The notes below the pieces were generated by a model. It worked only from the letters and a program-made list of their open reading frames with translations. It had not been told where the DNA came from and made no database searches. From Arbacia lixula (lineage: Eukaryota > Echinodermata > Echinoidea > Arbacioida > Arbaciidae): 64,000 bases of DNA. The stretch lies in the NCBI GenBank assembly GCA_963669155.1, contig OZ022581.1:24806003-24870002 (forward strand). Reading direction: 5' to 3'. The translations under genes and the position numbers were made by a program. Of the stretch, positions 1-10,859 are shown one piece after another. Positions within the stretch are counted from its first letter, which is position 1. Each line of letters opens with the position of its first letter.

Positions 1-1843
1 TGCCTCCCCCATTGTTGTTGTGTGTTTTTTAGATTTCAAGGGGGCACAGGCCGGATGTGCCTCTTTTTCGCCACTGGTTATAACCATTAAATAATCTATT
101 AATCAATTCATATATAAATTTGTCTGTTCATTTGTTAATTTAGTGGTTAATGTTTATGATTTAGCCTTCTTTGATAATATATTGATATGAATATTATATA
201 ATATTACACAATTACACATAAGAAAAACACTGAATGAAAACATGTATGTCAATGGAATGTGTTTCTGCGGTCGATAGTGTGTCGGTGTAAGTTTTGCGTT
301 CGTTTCAATACGCCTTTATAGGTGGGGAATAAATAATATATGAATGTTATCGTAATGGCGTGATTGATACACGTTATACTCAAATTGAACTTGCTATCTG
401 TAGAAATCTTTGTTTATTTATTGATATATGTTTTACCATCATCCACACATTCAACAACAACTAAATCGTCATTACCGCCGCCATCATCTCTTTTAATTTT
501 ACCCTCATCCAATTCACCTGAACGTAATGATGAATATCTGTAACACATTCAGGAATATAATCACCGCCGTCGGTATATACATGATTGCAACGTCATCATC
601 CATCATCATGCAACACTACCATGTCCTCCTCCAACAAGCATCACTAGCCATTACTGTCATCATCACCACCTCTTGTGTCATTATTGTAGTCTATTCTGAA
701 AATACACTCCTTGCATCATCATCCTCATGCAAAAGCTATAAGAACATAGCACACATAAATGCAGATTTCCACGTCACCGAGCTAGGTGAGTGTCGTGATG
801 GCAATGTATACAACGCGTTTATAGTGTACAAAACCGGCACAGAGGCAGTGCGCGCACGCAATAGCGAACGCACTAAACACATTTTCAATAAGCTAGGGAG
901 TGAGTTACTCTATTGCACCGGGTTACAGTTTAGAACCTCAACACACGTACCGTACGTGCCGGGCCGGGGAACCTACCGGGTGAACGTGAGCGAGCGCTAG
1001 CTGGCCTGCCTCGAGTTCTGAACGCCTTCTGAATTTCCGGGTCTTTAACTTCTAAAAACATCGTAAGTCATATCAAATTTGTTTTATATGTTCGATCTTT
1101 TTTAAAATCTGTTTTCGAGGTAATTCCAAGGTATGTTATTTAGCTAAGCCTGAGTTATTTTAAGTAGGCTAAGACTAAAGAAAAGTCTTAAGACTCTAGT
1201 AGAGTAGGGTCTAAGTCTAGTCTTTAAAAAAGTTTAATAAGACTTTGGACATTTCTACACTAAAGTCAGAGTCATTATGACTAGATCTATGTTTTACATG
1301 ACTGCATGATTTGCCAAACTTTGTACAAAATGATGCAGTCTTTAGTGATTTATCATTTTTCATAAGGAAATGAAGGCATTTGTTATTTCATCAAGAATGA
1401 ATTGTGCCCCTCTTGCTACAATACCGAAGTTTCATGGTGTAACATATCAATTTCAATATCAAAAAAGTTAATTTATATTGATCTCATACATAATACAAGG
1501 CTGCTTATAATACTACACTGTATACTATTGACAGTTCATGTTAATATCATTACACCTGAAGTAATATTGAATTGAAAAGAAACCAACTTAAAACCATTAA
1601 TATTGACTCAACAATAAGCAACATTTCAATTTGTCTTGGCCCTCGGGATGCCTAGCCCCAGACTACCAACATCTGGTACATGTAGCATTCATCAGGTGCT
1701 CTGTTTAAATGCAATTTAAGGGAATGGTCAATAAACCAAATGCCAGTCTCACTGTATTTCTCTACAGAGCTGGTGAGAAATAAAGACATATAGAATCCGA
1801 TTTGCCCCAAATATTGAATGTCTTTTGGTGTGTTCCACTTCAG
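1..1843. other. No supported gene; AT-rich flank with one weak ORF
   Basis: The first bases look like a polypyrimidine tract followed by a TAG acceptor (about 12-32). A short open stretch follows and stops within 60 bases in every frame, so a last exon of an upstream gene is possible but unproven. An open frame at 527-1000 (157 codons) is built partly from ATC repeats and shows no domain I recognise. Bases 930-1000 are richer in CpG than the surroundings, which could mark a promoter or first exon of the gene ending at 4035. Nothing else coding is visible. Confidence 0.4.
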
Positions 1844-1892
1844 GTATCGAGGCCACTGAAGTCAATGATGGAGATGATGAACTTGAATCCTT

Positions 1893-2130
1893 CCTCTCCT
1901 CCTTCCTCCCTTCCTTTCTCCCCTCCTTCCTCCCTTCCTTCCTCTCCTCCTTCCTCCCTTCCTTTCTCCCCTCCTTCCTCCCTTCCTTCCTCTCCTCCTT
2001 TCCCCCTTCCTTTCTCCCCTCCTTCCTCCCTTCCTTCCTCTCCTCCTTCCTCCCTTCCTTTCTCCCCTCCTTCCTCCCTTCCTTCCTCTCCTCCTTTCCC
2101 CCTTCCTTCCTCCCCTCCTCCCTCACCTCC
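1893..2130. repeat. 48-bp pyrimidine minisatellite
   Basis: A unit of 48 bases made only of C and T (CCTCTCCTCCTTCCTCCC followed by similar blocks) repeats almost exactly about 4.8 times, with a few CTTCC to TTCCC changes. Because 48 is a multiple of 3 it leaves long open frames on both strands: Pro/Ser-rich, Phe/Leu/Ser-rich and Lys/Glu/Gly-rich. I treat these as artefacts. The tract lies in a pyrimidine-rich stretch leading to a candidate 3' splice site at 2348-2349. Confidence 0.9.
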
Positions 2131-2349
2131 TTCCTCTCTAGCTCCCCCTTCTTCTTTCCATTTCCCTTCCCATTTTCCTCCTCCCTCTCATGTCCCTCTC
2201 CAATCTATTGATCCTGCCTTTTTTCGAACCATTTTCCTTGCTTTGTTACTTGCTATTTTGTTTCTTTTGATTCTTGTTGTGATTCTTTTGTATGTCTTTG
2301 TGTAAACGTTTCTCATTGCTGATGTTCATCTGGATGATGCCGCATCAAG

Positions 2350-2387
2350 CAGCAAGCAAGAACCAACCCCAGTTTCAAACAAAGACA
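2350..2387 (+). CDS. Candidate penultimate exon of the Myb/SANT-like gene
   Basis: A 38-base exon is proposed. Upstream lies a T/C-rich stretch with no AG from about 2141 to 2347, a branch-point-like TGCTGAT at about 2317-2323, and the first AG at 2348-2349. Downstream is a good donor, ACA|GTGAGT, with exon end 2387. Read in the frame ending GAC A, it encodes a Ser/Pro/Gln-rich piece (SSKQEPTPVSNKD). The single leftover base joins the two leading bases of the 3806 exon to give Ser, so the frames agree. The 5' boundary is the weakest part; the donor and frame are better supported. Confidence 0.4.
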
Positions 2388-2485
2388 GTGAGTAATCTTA
2401 TTGATACAAAATTTCTGACTGTCTTTTACTATGCAACAGTTTACCTCCATTCTCATTTATTTTTTCTCCGAATATAGGTGCACTT

Positions 2486-2954
2486 TTAAAGAGATAGTTC
2501 AGTAGTGGGAGAGAGAGAGAGGGCGCTTCAGTTTCATAACTACTTTGGTCGGTGGGGAAAAAACTACAATGAAAATTGCATCAGAATGATAATCAACGAA
2601 TACAAATACCTTTGGTTTGAGAAAAATCCATCCATAAACGGCTGAATTATCAAGAAATATATAACTGTTCGATTAAGTGACGGACCGTCGCATTTTAATC
2701 AAATTCGGAAATGGCCGTTATGGCCGTTAATAATTCTCCTTCTTGATTTGGGTAAAATAAAAAACAAATAAATTGATTATAATAGAATTGATTATGAAAT
2801 AAATCTAACAAGTACCAACTCTACTTTGGAATGGAAGCTGTCTTCAACATCACAACTGTTTCCAAAAATGCTAATTTATACTCCATTATAACTAAATAGC
2901 ACGACATTTGAGTATGATTTGGAAATCGCTCCCACTACTGAAATATCCCTTTAA
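2486..2954. mobile_element. TTAA-flanked MITE, copy 1
   Basis: The left end TTAAAGAGATAGTTCAGTAG and right end CTACTGAAATATCCCTTTAA are inverted copies, each with TTAA at the boundary. The 469-bp interior has no meaningful open frame. End structure and TTAA target site match the AGGGATAGTTCA-type MITEs also present at 29150 and 63251. Such ends are familiar from Kolobok-like and Angel-like elements; that family name is inference. It sits in the intron between the candidate exon at 2387 and the exon at 3806. Confidence 0.75.
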
Positions 2955-3114
2955 AGCTCAGAGCATAAACGTATTCTTATAGTAGAAATGTAACGAATCA
3001 ATTGTGACTTTAGCACGATTATGTGGAAAAATGGCACTAAAATTATTCTTATAGAGAGGTAATTTTACTTAAAAATCATGCTGTTGTATATTTAAAGAAG
3101 TTGATTTTATTCCA

Positions 3115-3705
3115 GAATTGTTGAATTCCATCTCTTTCTTTGCCTGCCCCTGTTCCTTTTTCCCTCAAAAAGTATCATCTCAGTCATTTCCGTACTTCAT
3201 CGTCCATTTCTCCTCCTAATGACATGGCCAGCCCTTGTCCATTTGCGATGTTTGATTACTTTAATTATGTCCTTAACCTTTGTATCTGTCAAATGTTTGC
3301 CCACCTGTTTTGATCATTCTCCTTATTTCATTGTCTTGATTCCTTTTGATGAGATTAAACAGTTGACCCGGGTAGATGTATTCTGATACATGTTCCAATT
3401 GTATTCCATTAATGATGACTGGTTTGTGTTCAACTGACAGATCTGCCATTACTTTGGTCTTCTTCATCTTCATTTTCGATCCTCTATTTCTGCTTGCTGT
3501 ATCTAAATCCTGTAAAATGATTTCTATTTCATTAAGGTTATTGGCTATGATGAATATATCATCAGCGAAACGTAGGTGGTTAATTGAGTCTCTCCCCATT
3601 CACATTGATCCTTTTATTTTCCCATTGATATATCTTTAGATGTGTTCTAAACATGTTGTAAAGAGCTTTGGAGAGAAAGTGTTTTGAGTATCTCGGAAAT
3701 GAATC
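3115..3705 (-). pseudogene. Broken non-LTR retrotransposon reverse transcriptase (RTE-like)
   Basis: Read on the - strand, the stretch gives in order: a SPKLFTTCLEHI block (about 3636-3690), a short frameshifted linker, then HLRFADDIFIIANN containing the FADD catalytic motif (about 3545-3580). After that come a KMKKTKVM block and IRRMIK, and finally a WTRAGHVIRRRNGR block and an EGKRNRGRQRKRW tail near 3130-3240. These are the expected C-terminal half of a reverse transcriptase plus tail of RTE-type non-LTR elements. It is dead: a stop follows CLEHI, a frameshift lies just before HLRFADD, and further stops lie downstream. The endonuclease and N-terminal fingers are missing. It is antisense inside the presumed intron of the Myb/SANT-like gene. 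Confidence 0.85.
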
Positions 3706-3805
3706 TTGCAAGTTTTCCATCTTATGTGTATGTTTTTAGTAGCATATTTATAATTGCTCATCTGTTGTATGTTATAGTAGCACGTTTCACCCTCCTCCTG
3801 CACAG

Positions 3806-4035
3806 GTATTGCGAAGAAGGCGACGCAGAAGAGGTCCTGGTCGGAAGAGGAGCAAGCGGCAGTTGGCAGACACTTCTCAAAATGTTTGGCAACAGGTGTA
3901 ATACCAGGCAAAAGGCAGTGTGAGGAGTGTATTCAGGTGGAGCCAGTGCTGAAAGGACGCACTTGGAAGAACATCAAAGACCATGTGCGTAATAAACTCG
4001 TTACACGTGCAAGGAAATGTAGTGAGGAAAGGTAG
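3806..4035 (+). CDS. Terminal exon with Myb/SANT-like domain (partial gene)
   Basis: A clean acceptor (TCCTCCTGCACAG|GT) opens a frame of 75 codons ending at TAG 4033-4035; no in-frame Met is present, as expected for a last exon. The translation has a Trp-centred SWSEEEQAAVGRHF segment, then VIPGKRQCEECIQVEP with a Cys-x2-Cys pair, then RTWKNIKDHVRN. This spacing (W...EEE..AV..HF, PGK..CE.C...EP, R.WK.IK..V.N) is a Myb/SANT-like module I associate with the C-terminus of uncharacterised fish and invertebrate proteins; its biochemical role is not known to me. Basic residues at both ends (AKKATQKR, RARK) would fit nucleic-acid binding, which is inference. The exon frame joins a candidate exon ending at 2387. 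Upstream exons were not found. A 980-bp inverted-repeat element begins 26 bases after the stop, so the 3' UTR may run into it. Confidence 0.65.
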
Positions 4036-4060
4036 TGAGGAAAGGTGGTGTCAATTAAAT

Positions 4061-5043
4061 TCAAAGTAAACAAGAGTAGTGGGAGCGAATCATGAAAATA
4101 AGGTATTTATACCTTGATTTTTTCGTCTCTTTGATCAAGTAAATATGACTCACTTTGAATTTCGAGCATAGCATGTCGTTTGACAAAGTTATATAGCACA
4201 AATACGGATAGTGAACTACATAGGAGGAAACTGTGAACCTTAGTAACATACCAAACATTCCGCAAAATGACTCATTAACTCCAATATCTCGAATTATCGT
4301 GCCAAACATTCACTTATACATGTTTTGTATGTTCTGTTCATTAGAATACAGGTTAAAGAACCTTTAAACCTTTAAAGAAAAGTCCGATTACAGTAACTAA
4401 CTACAGTTTCATTCAATGCACTTGTATGTTCTTATTTTTAATATAACTTCGTCACATTATCAAAATTCAAAATGAGTTCTGTTTTGATCAAATAGATAAA
4501 CAAGTCAAGCTATATTTTACTCACCTTATTTTATTTTCCTTTTTTCTGAACAAGCAATTTAAATCACATAATTATAGTTACAGTTGAACCGAACATAATG
4601 ACATACATTGACTTGAGAACACATCATAAATTAAAGTTTCTTGCAGGTGCCATTAATCTCAGGTATTTTCCTTCAGAGATTTAAAGCTTTCATTTCCTCA
4701 TAACGTATTTCACATTTTCCATGCTATATATTTTTTTTTGTAATCTAAAAACCATGCTATCGAGCTGAATTGCTGGGAAGTAAAATTACTCAAAACATAC
4801 ATCTAATAAATAGCATATGGAGCAAATAATAATTAGTATTAAGGAAATCTATGTTCTCATTACCAATGTTGTATCCAATTATCAATGCATTCTAATCAAT
4901 ATTTATTTTTGAATCATAAACGGTATGAGTAAGATGCTTTATTTTATACCAGAAATAATGTATAGCTGGGCAGTGAATTAGAATGTGCTACTCACTTCAT
5001 GATTCATGAATTTTTGCTCCCACTACACTTGTTTACTGTTTGC
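4061..5043. mobile_element. Non-autonomous element with about 35-bp inverted ends
   Basis: The left end contains TAAACAAGAGTAGTGGGAGC (4066-4085) and the right end, in reverse complement, TAAACAAGTGTAGTGGGAGC. Both arms continue into ATCATGAA/TTCATGAA. The 0.98-kb interior is AT-rich without a transposase-like frame. It lies directly behind the stop codon of the Myb/SANT-like exon. Confidence 0.65.
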
Positions 5044-6315
5044 AAAATGGGTTAGATCCGCTTTGTTTGCAAAATAACGTAGGCCAACAAAGGTCATTGG
5101 TTAAAAACTACGTTTTAAAGAATAAGACAGGCAGATTTCTTTCATACTCCATTTTACATTCACATGGTAGGGTAGTTTATAATAACAATTTAGTTTGGCA
5201 TAAGAATATTGCAATATGGGAGACATAAAAGGACAAATTTTCCAGATTTTGTTAACGTGGATCTAACGGCTTTTGCAAACAAACTGAAATGGAAATAACT
5301 ACTTTCAAAGAAAAAAAAAACAGATTTTTCTTTGCCATTTTTGTTCACTTTACAAAGGAATTTCACCACATTTTTGGTATCATCTTATAGAGTTTCTAAA
5401 TAAATACATTAGGGCAAAACCCATTTTGAAAAAAGTTCGTCTAACCCCTATTGCAAATGAGCTCTCCATCTGTTTTCTGGTAAGATTTTCCTTAAAGACA
5501 CAGGAGAATAATGTTCACCCTTAAACAATTGTTACCAGTTGAAACTGCATTGATTTAATCTTGTTCAGTATAGCGTATCACCCCCCCCCCCCCCCCCCCG
5601 AGGTAAAAAAAAATCCCGGTGTGAAACGAATGTATAAGGCTGAGAATAATAAGAGGAATTGTATCACCACATGGAAATATAGGCCACGTGCAGAGCTAAT
5701 ATTTTTACCCAGCTATACTTATTCAAATATGGATGGATTTCCTTCAGAAGTAGTGCCATCTGGGTTGTTTTTAGACCCACACAAACATGACTAGATGCTT
5801 AAATCCTTGCGACATGACAATTTTAAGATCAGTACAACCCAATCTTCTCGTGCATTTAGGTGATAAGCAAGATAATCTTCTTGTGCATTTAGGTGATGAG
5901 TGAGATAATTTTTATGGTAGTTTGGGTATGTGTGCTACATAGTGCTTTGGGCGTTTTTGTAACAAATATTTACAAATATGTTTTTTTTTAATTCAGTTAC
6001 TTTGATGGTTGGAGTTACATCCTGTTATGGTTTAGTAGGTATTATGCAAATAATTTTCAGGAACTCTTGTCTACAGTCATCAGAGTTACATGTTATTGTG
6101 TTTTGTAGAATAAGCATTACTCTTCATCCATTTGAAGAAGCAAAAATAGAGATTTGATTAAAAAATCAGTGGTTTAGCTCCACTAGCACAATTTCAACAT
6201 TTTTTTTTCTGAAGGTTATCTCTAGTCCTTAAATTTCTCATTTGACATACTGTATTAAGCATCATGCAGTGTTATGAATGCCTAAATATAGATTTGGGTG
6301 TTCTGATATTTTGAC
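5044..6315. other. No gene seen; one poly-C tract
   Basis: AT-rich sequence with short unrelated open frames only. A run of about 19 C lies at 5581-5599. Two short near-repeats of a TTGTGCATTTAGGTGAT motif occur at about 5848-5895. Confidence 0.5.
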
Positions 6316-6427
6316 GTGTTGTGAAACACCACACTCTCCTCCAGGTGAAGTGTCAGAGCAATCCTCGGGGAAAAATGAGCATTGCTGGTACGTGTATAAA
6401 TTGTGAGAGTGTGGTGTTTCACAACAC
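6316..6427. repeat. Perfect 23-bp hairpin with 66-base loop
   Basis: The arms at 6316-6338 (GTGTTGTGAAACACCACACT plus CTC) and 6405-6427 are exact reverse complements, separated by 66 bases. No target-site duplication is evident. It could be the core of a tiny foldback element. Confidence 0.8.
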
Positions 6428-7230
6428 AACACTGAATTTCCCATGTAAGGATATGACATATATACATTCAGAATGTATGACATTTCATACCTGTAACAAG
6501 AGCATTGCAAATTTGCTCCAAGAGTATTTACAGGTTAATATACATAAAGTGTTTTATTAGAACGCATATGTCGTTAAAACTGAATCTTGACATGTTTACC
6601 CGTTGCATCCCTCTTGGCCTTAATGATGATAAAGAACTTTTCGATACTCATGCATCGTATTGGTTGTTTTTGCTATTAAAGTATGTTGAAAAATATTCCT
6701 CACAGAGTATGTGATTTTTCTTTTCTTTTTTCTTTAGCTGAATTTAACTTGCAATATTTTGAAAGTATATTGTTTGCATATGGGTCTCTCTATGACGTTG
6801 GTCCCCACATTCATAATGATGTCCATGTTATACAGGTATGAGATATTCCAATATAGATTATATCATAACTCTTTTTTTTTTATTTATTTTCTCTGAATAT
6901 AACTAATGATATGTCAGAATTATGTTGGACCTTGTTCAGAATTCTGACTAATATTTGAGTAGTGTATATTTATATTACCTACAAACACATGCATATTTCA
7001 CCTTTTTACTGAAATATTTACCTTGGATATAATCAGAGCATGTGGTCTCCAACACATTTTTCTTTCTATTAACCAATATTACACTAAAATAGATTACTTG
7101 TAAAGACTCTTATTATATTTCTGTGGGCTATAACGAATTGGGACCCACCTCAACGAAAGACACGTATGCATGTAAAACATAACTGAGAGTACAGTGTAAT
7201 ATGAGAGAGAACCCAGGGTAAGTGTTCTCA

Positions 7231-7233
<3 letters not shown>

Positions 7234-7275
<42 letters not shown>
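7234..7275. repeat. (TA)n microsatellite
   Basis: About 20 uninterrupted TA dinucleotides. Confidence 0.95.
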
Positions 7276-7276
<1 letters not shown>

Positions 7277-7390
7277 TTAAATGGGTAAGCGGGATATGGT
7301 TTATAGGAAGACCATACTATTTACAACAGGTGTGTGCAAATTTAAATCCTATACCAGGAAATCGGATATTGTTCGTACAAAGTGTGATGG

Positions 7391-8345
7391 CTATAATATG
7401 GAAACAGTGCCATTTAACTGTAGAGTTTGTGTGAAGAATAGATATGAACGCGGGAAAATCACTGTCGAGTATGTGTGAACAATATACAATATGAAACCGG
7501 GGGTAATGTTTGTACAGTGTGTGTGTTTGTGAGGACTGTACAATGAAATCGGGGACATACCTATATAATGTTTGAAGTGTGGCATCATGAAACTGGGGAT
7601 ACGGTTCGTTGATTATGTGTGAAGACTAAAAAATGAAAACGGGGATATCCCTATAAGAAGTGTGTGAACTGTTATACTAGGAAACCGTGGATAAAGTTTG
7701 TTCAGTGTGTGTGAAGAATACTATGAAATCGGGAATATCTCCGTAGAGATTATATACTATTATACCATGAAGCCGTGAATAAGGGTTATACAGTGTTAGC
7801 GTTTGTGCAGACTATGCTATGATAACGGGAATATCCCTGTAGAGTGTGTAAATTATAACACCATGAAACCGGGGATAATATTTGTACAGTGTGTGCGTTT
7901 ATGAGGACTGTACTATGAAAAGGGGGATACACATATAGAGTGTGTGAAGTGTGGCACCACGGAACTGAGGATATGGTTCGTACACTATGTGTGAAGGCTA
8001 AACTATGAAAATGGGGAAATCCCTATAAAGAGTGTGTGAACTGTTATACCATGAAACCGTGGATAAAGTTTGAACAGTGTGTGTGAATAAGACAATCTAT
8101 GAAATCGGGATATCTCCGTTGAGTGTGTACGTGTGAACTATTATACAATGAAATCGTGGATAAAGGTTATATGTGTGTGTGTGTTTGTGCAGACTATACA
8201 ATGAGAACAGGAATAACCCTGTATATAGAGTGTGTCAAGTATTACACAATGAAACCGAGGATAATATTTGTAAGGTGTGTGTGTGTGAAGAATATAGCAT
8301 GAAAACGGGAATATCTCTGCCGAGTGTGTGTGTGGACAATTTTTT
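7391..8345. repeat. Higher-order tandem repeat, about 46-bp subunits in a 372-386-bp super-unit
   Basis: Related blocks built around ATGAAACCGGGGATA, followed by GTAGAGTGTGTGAA or TTTGTACAGTGTGTG, recur roughly every 45-50 bases. Blocks resemble each other best every eighth copy: the variant ATGAAACCGGGG(G/A)TAAT(G/A)TTTGTACAG starts at 7491, 7863 and 8249, giving super-unit lengths of 372 and 386. Other distinctive blocks (GGATACGGTTCGT, CGTGGATAAAGTTTG) recur with the same spacing. This is how alpha-satellite-like higher-order arrays are organised, here as about 2.3 super-units. No coding frame persists. Confidence 0.8.
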
Positions 8346-8635
8346 CGTATGGGACACATTTACCTGCTACATGTACATGATACATGAATTCCCCGATTTC
8401 ATATCAGACAAATATTTTTTTTACACACAATATGTGTGTATAGCAATAGGCCCAGTTACCTGGAAAATAACCGAAATATTAAATAATTGAAATTTAAGGT
8501 AAAATGACCCATTATCAATATTAGTACAATATTTTTAACATATTTCATTCAATCGCAATGCTTCTGATAAAGTAATAAAGATATCCCCGTTTGAAGGTGT
8601 GAAAACTAATTCCCCGTTTGAAGCTCCTTACAAGA

Positions 8636-8637
<2 letters not shown>

Positions 8638-8700
<63 letters not shown>
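8638..8700. repeat. (TG)n microsatellite
   Basis: About 30 TG units with two TA interruptions. Confidence 0.95.
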
Positions 8701-8704
<4 letters not shown>

Positions 8705-9190
8705 GGTGGATGTGCAAAAACATGTGTCTAACAGTACATCGAGCACTGACAGGGGCTATACAAATTATGATTGTGAATGTAGACTATGGGCGTTATGTTT
8801 CAAAAAGGAGGCAAGGAGAGTTTATCACTTCTCCTGAAAAGTTTTGTGAAGCTATGAATGTGATATTTCCTACACCTTATCGATAGGGTAATATATACTG
8901 ATTCCTACCGAGTTTCATGACTTTTGCAAATGGGACACATGCCAGATGAATTCAACTTATAGTCCTAATTCTGCTTAACGTGAAAACAAAATATTTATGG
9001 TAGAGAAAGCATTAATTTCTGCCTCTGCATCCAAGCCTTGTTGATCATGTCAATGGTATTCTTCGGGTTTTGTGGGCATATTTAAAGCTAAACTGTTCTG
9101 TTTTTGATTGAAATGTAAGTTTTCACCCCGCGCGGCACACTAGTGGTAACAAGAGAGATGGTACATTACAAATGCTATCAAAGTAACAGC
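8701..9190. other. No gene seen
   Basis: Unique-looking AT-rich sequence. A short frame from 8701 to 8886 continues out of the TG repeat and has no recognised content. Confidence 0.4.
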
Positions 9191-9194
9191 AGAA

Positions 9195-9316
9195 TGTAAT
9201 AGGCAAAGTAGTAGAATGGAAGTAGTAGCAGTAAGTGTATAAGTAGTAGAAGTAGGAGTAGTAGTAGCAGTAGTAGAACTAGTAGTGCTAGTACTAATAG
9301 AGTTGTTGTTGTTGTT

Positions 9317-9353
<37 letters not shown>

Positions 9354-9572
9354 AAGTAGTAGTTATAGTAGTAGTAGTCGTAGTAGTAGTAGTAACAGCA
9401 GTAATAGTACTACATGTTGTAGTGTTGTAGTAATAGCAGTTGTAGTAGTAGTAGTAGTAGTAGTAGTCGTCGTAGTAGTAGCAGAAGTAGTAGCAGCAGT
9501 AATAATACTAGCACTAGTAGTGTAGTAGTAGTAGTAGAAGAAGTAGTAGAAGTAGTTGTTTTTGTTGTTGTA

Positions 9573-9614
<42 letters not shown>

Positions 9615-9655
9615 ATAGTAGAAGTAATAGTAGTGGTAGTAGTACAAGTAGGAGC

Positions 9656-9699
<44 letters not shown>

Positions 9700-9717
9700 A
9701 AGCAGGAGTAGAAGTAA
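9195..9717. repeat. (TAG)n trinucleotide microsatellite
   Basis: About 520 bases dominated by TAG/GTA with AAG, CAG and TTG variants. The long Tyr-rich, Thr-rich and Leu-rich frames on the opposite strand are products of the repeat. The same repeat resumes at 10861-10873 beyond the inserted element, showing the insertion split it. Confidence 0.95.
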
Positions 9718-10858
9718 TACACACTAAGAAATAAAGGTGCAGTTTAAGGTTCTATTTATTTTGCGTTTAGCACCCCAATCTCGATAAGGGTTGAATATTC
9801 CACCTCTGCGGGTTTACTTCGTACGAACCAGGGTTCAATTTCCAGGAAGGTTCAATTTTGAACCTTTTTGTATGGATTATTAGTCTTGTACAGAAACCTA
9901 CAGAAAAGCAATCATCATATCGATTATCAAACGAAACATAAAAGTTATAATTCTCCGTAAAAAAGTAATCGTAAACTAAGCGGTTAGCGTGTTGATCAAC
10001 CAATCATGCAAGCGGAGACAAGGCATCAAATAGGTACTTCGTACTCAGATGCTAATAAATATTCATGAGTGCATTAGGCCTTTTGACTTGTGTCATATTT
10101 TTGTACATTTTAATAGATAAACGGCACAAAACTGGTTAGAGGAATAGTTAAGCATACATTCCAATAAACACTTAGAAATTTAGACATTAAAACAATAAAT
10201 GCCACCTAATTGAGTGCAGACAACAATAATTACAACAAAATATTTATCTTTAGTTGTACTAACCAATATTTTTGGAGCACATTACCGTAGTGCTATATAA
10301 AGTGAGCGTGTATAAACGACAGAAGTAGAGTAGGATAAGATATAGGATAGGATTAATATAAGATTAGGATTGTGCAGAGCGGGTAAGTAGGGTTAGGGTT
10401 ATGCGTGCGTTTATATTCATGTAAAGTAGGGTTAGGGTTATGCGTGCGTTTATATTCATGTATGTTTAATCATGTGAGATAATATCAAATAAATGATAAT
10501 GATTTTCCAAAAGTTTTTGTTTATTTTCCACATTCTGACGTCCATAAACCGTTTTCACAAAACACCCCAAAAACCTACGTTTATTAAAACACCTTTTTGT
10601 TACCTGGGTATGGGGTTCAGATATAAACCCTGAAAGGTTCATGCACCCTGCATGTAGGGTTGGGTTTGGTGGAAAATGAACCCCCAAATGTGCAAAAATA
10701 TACAAATGTGCAAATTTGAACCGTATGGATGTTGAATTGAACCCCGACTACTTGAAACCCTTCCATGACTATAGGGTGCAAATTTTGAACCTCATTGGGG
10801 TGCTGCTATTGTATCACGCCTGGAGGTTCAATTTTGAACTTTAATTTCTTAGTGTGTA
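9718..10858. mobile_element. 1.14-kb non-autonomous DNA transposon with terminal inverted repeats and TA target site
   Basis: The left end reads TACACACTAAGAAATAAAGG. The right end, in reverse complement, reads TACACACTAAGAAATTAAAG. Fourteen or more bases match exactly and a TA duplication is plausible. Both sides are TAG microsatellite, so the pre-insertion site is clear. The subterminal regions carry many GGTTCAA/TTGAACC motifs in both orientations (9826, 9847, 10635, 10826), typical of transposase-binding repeats. No transposase frame is seen. The family is not assigned. Confidence 0.8.
10386..10463. repeat. 39-bp tandem duplication with telomere-like GGGTTAGGGTT
   Basis: Two nearly identical 39-bp units each contain AGTAGGGTTAGGGTTATGCG followed by TGCGTTTATATTCATGTA. 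The TTAGGG-type core is only two repeats long per unit, so this is internal to the transposon and not a telomere. Confidence 0.85.
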
Positions 10859-10859
10859 G

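Noticed and set aside
527-1000. 157-codon open frame at the left edge
   Set aside because: Partly ATC-repeat coded, no known domain, no splice-linked neighbour.
1844-1890. Acidic exon-like stretch (GIEATEVNDGDDELES) after a good acceptor
   Set aside because: No donor follows it and its frame differs from the next candidate exon; left unassigned.
1802-2305. Pro/Ser-rich frame ending in a hydrophobic segment that looks like a membrane protein
   Set aside because: The repeat part comes from the 48-base minisatellite, open in several frames, and the hydrophobic end is just T-rich DNA before a splice site.
7391-8345. CRISPR-like spacing of repeats
   Set aside because: Units are diverged and contiguous with no unique spacers, in an animal genome.
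10386-10463. Telomere
   Set aside because: Only two TTAGGG-like repeats per unit, internal to a transposon.
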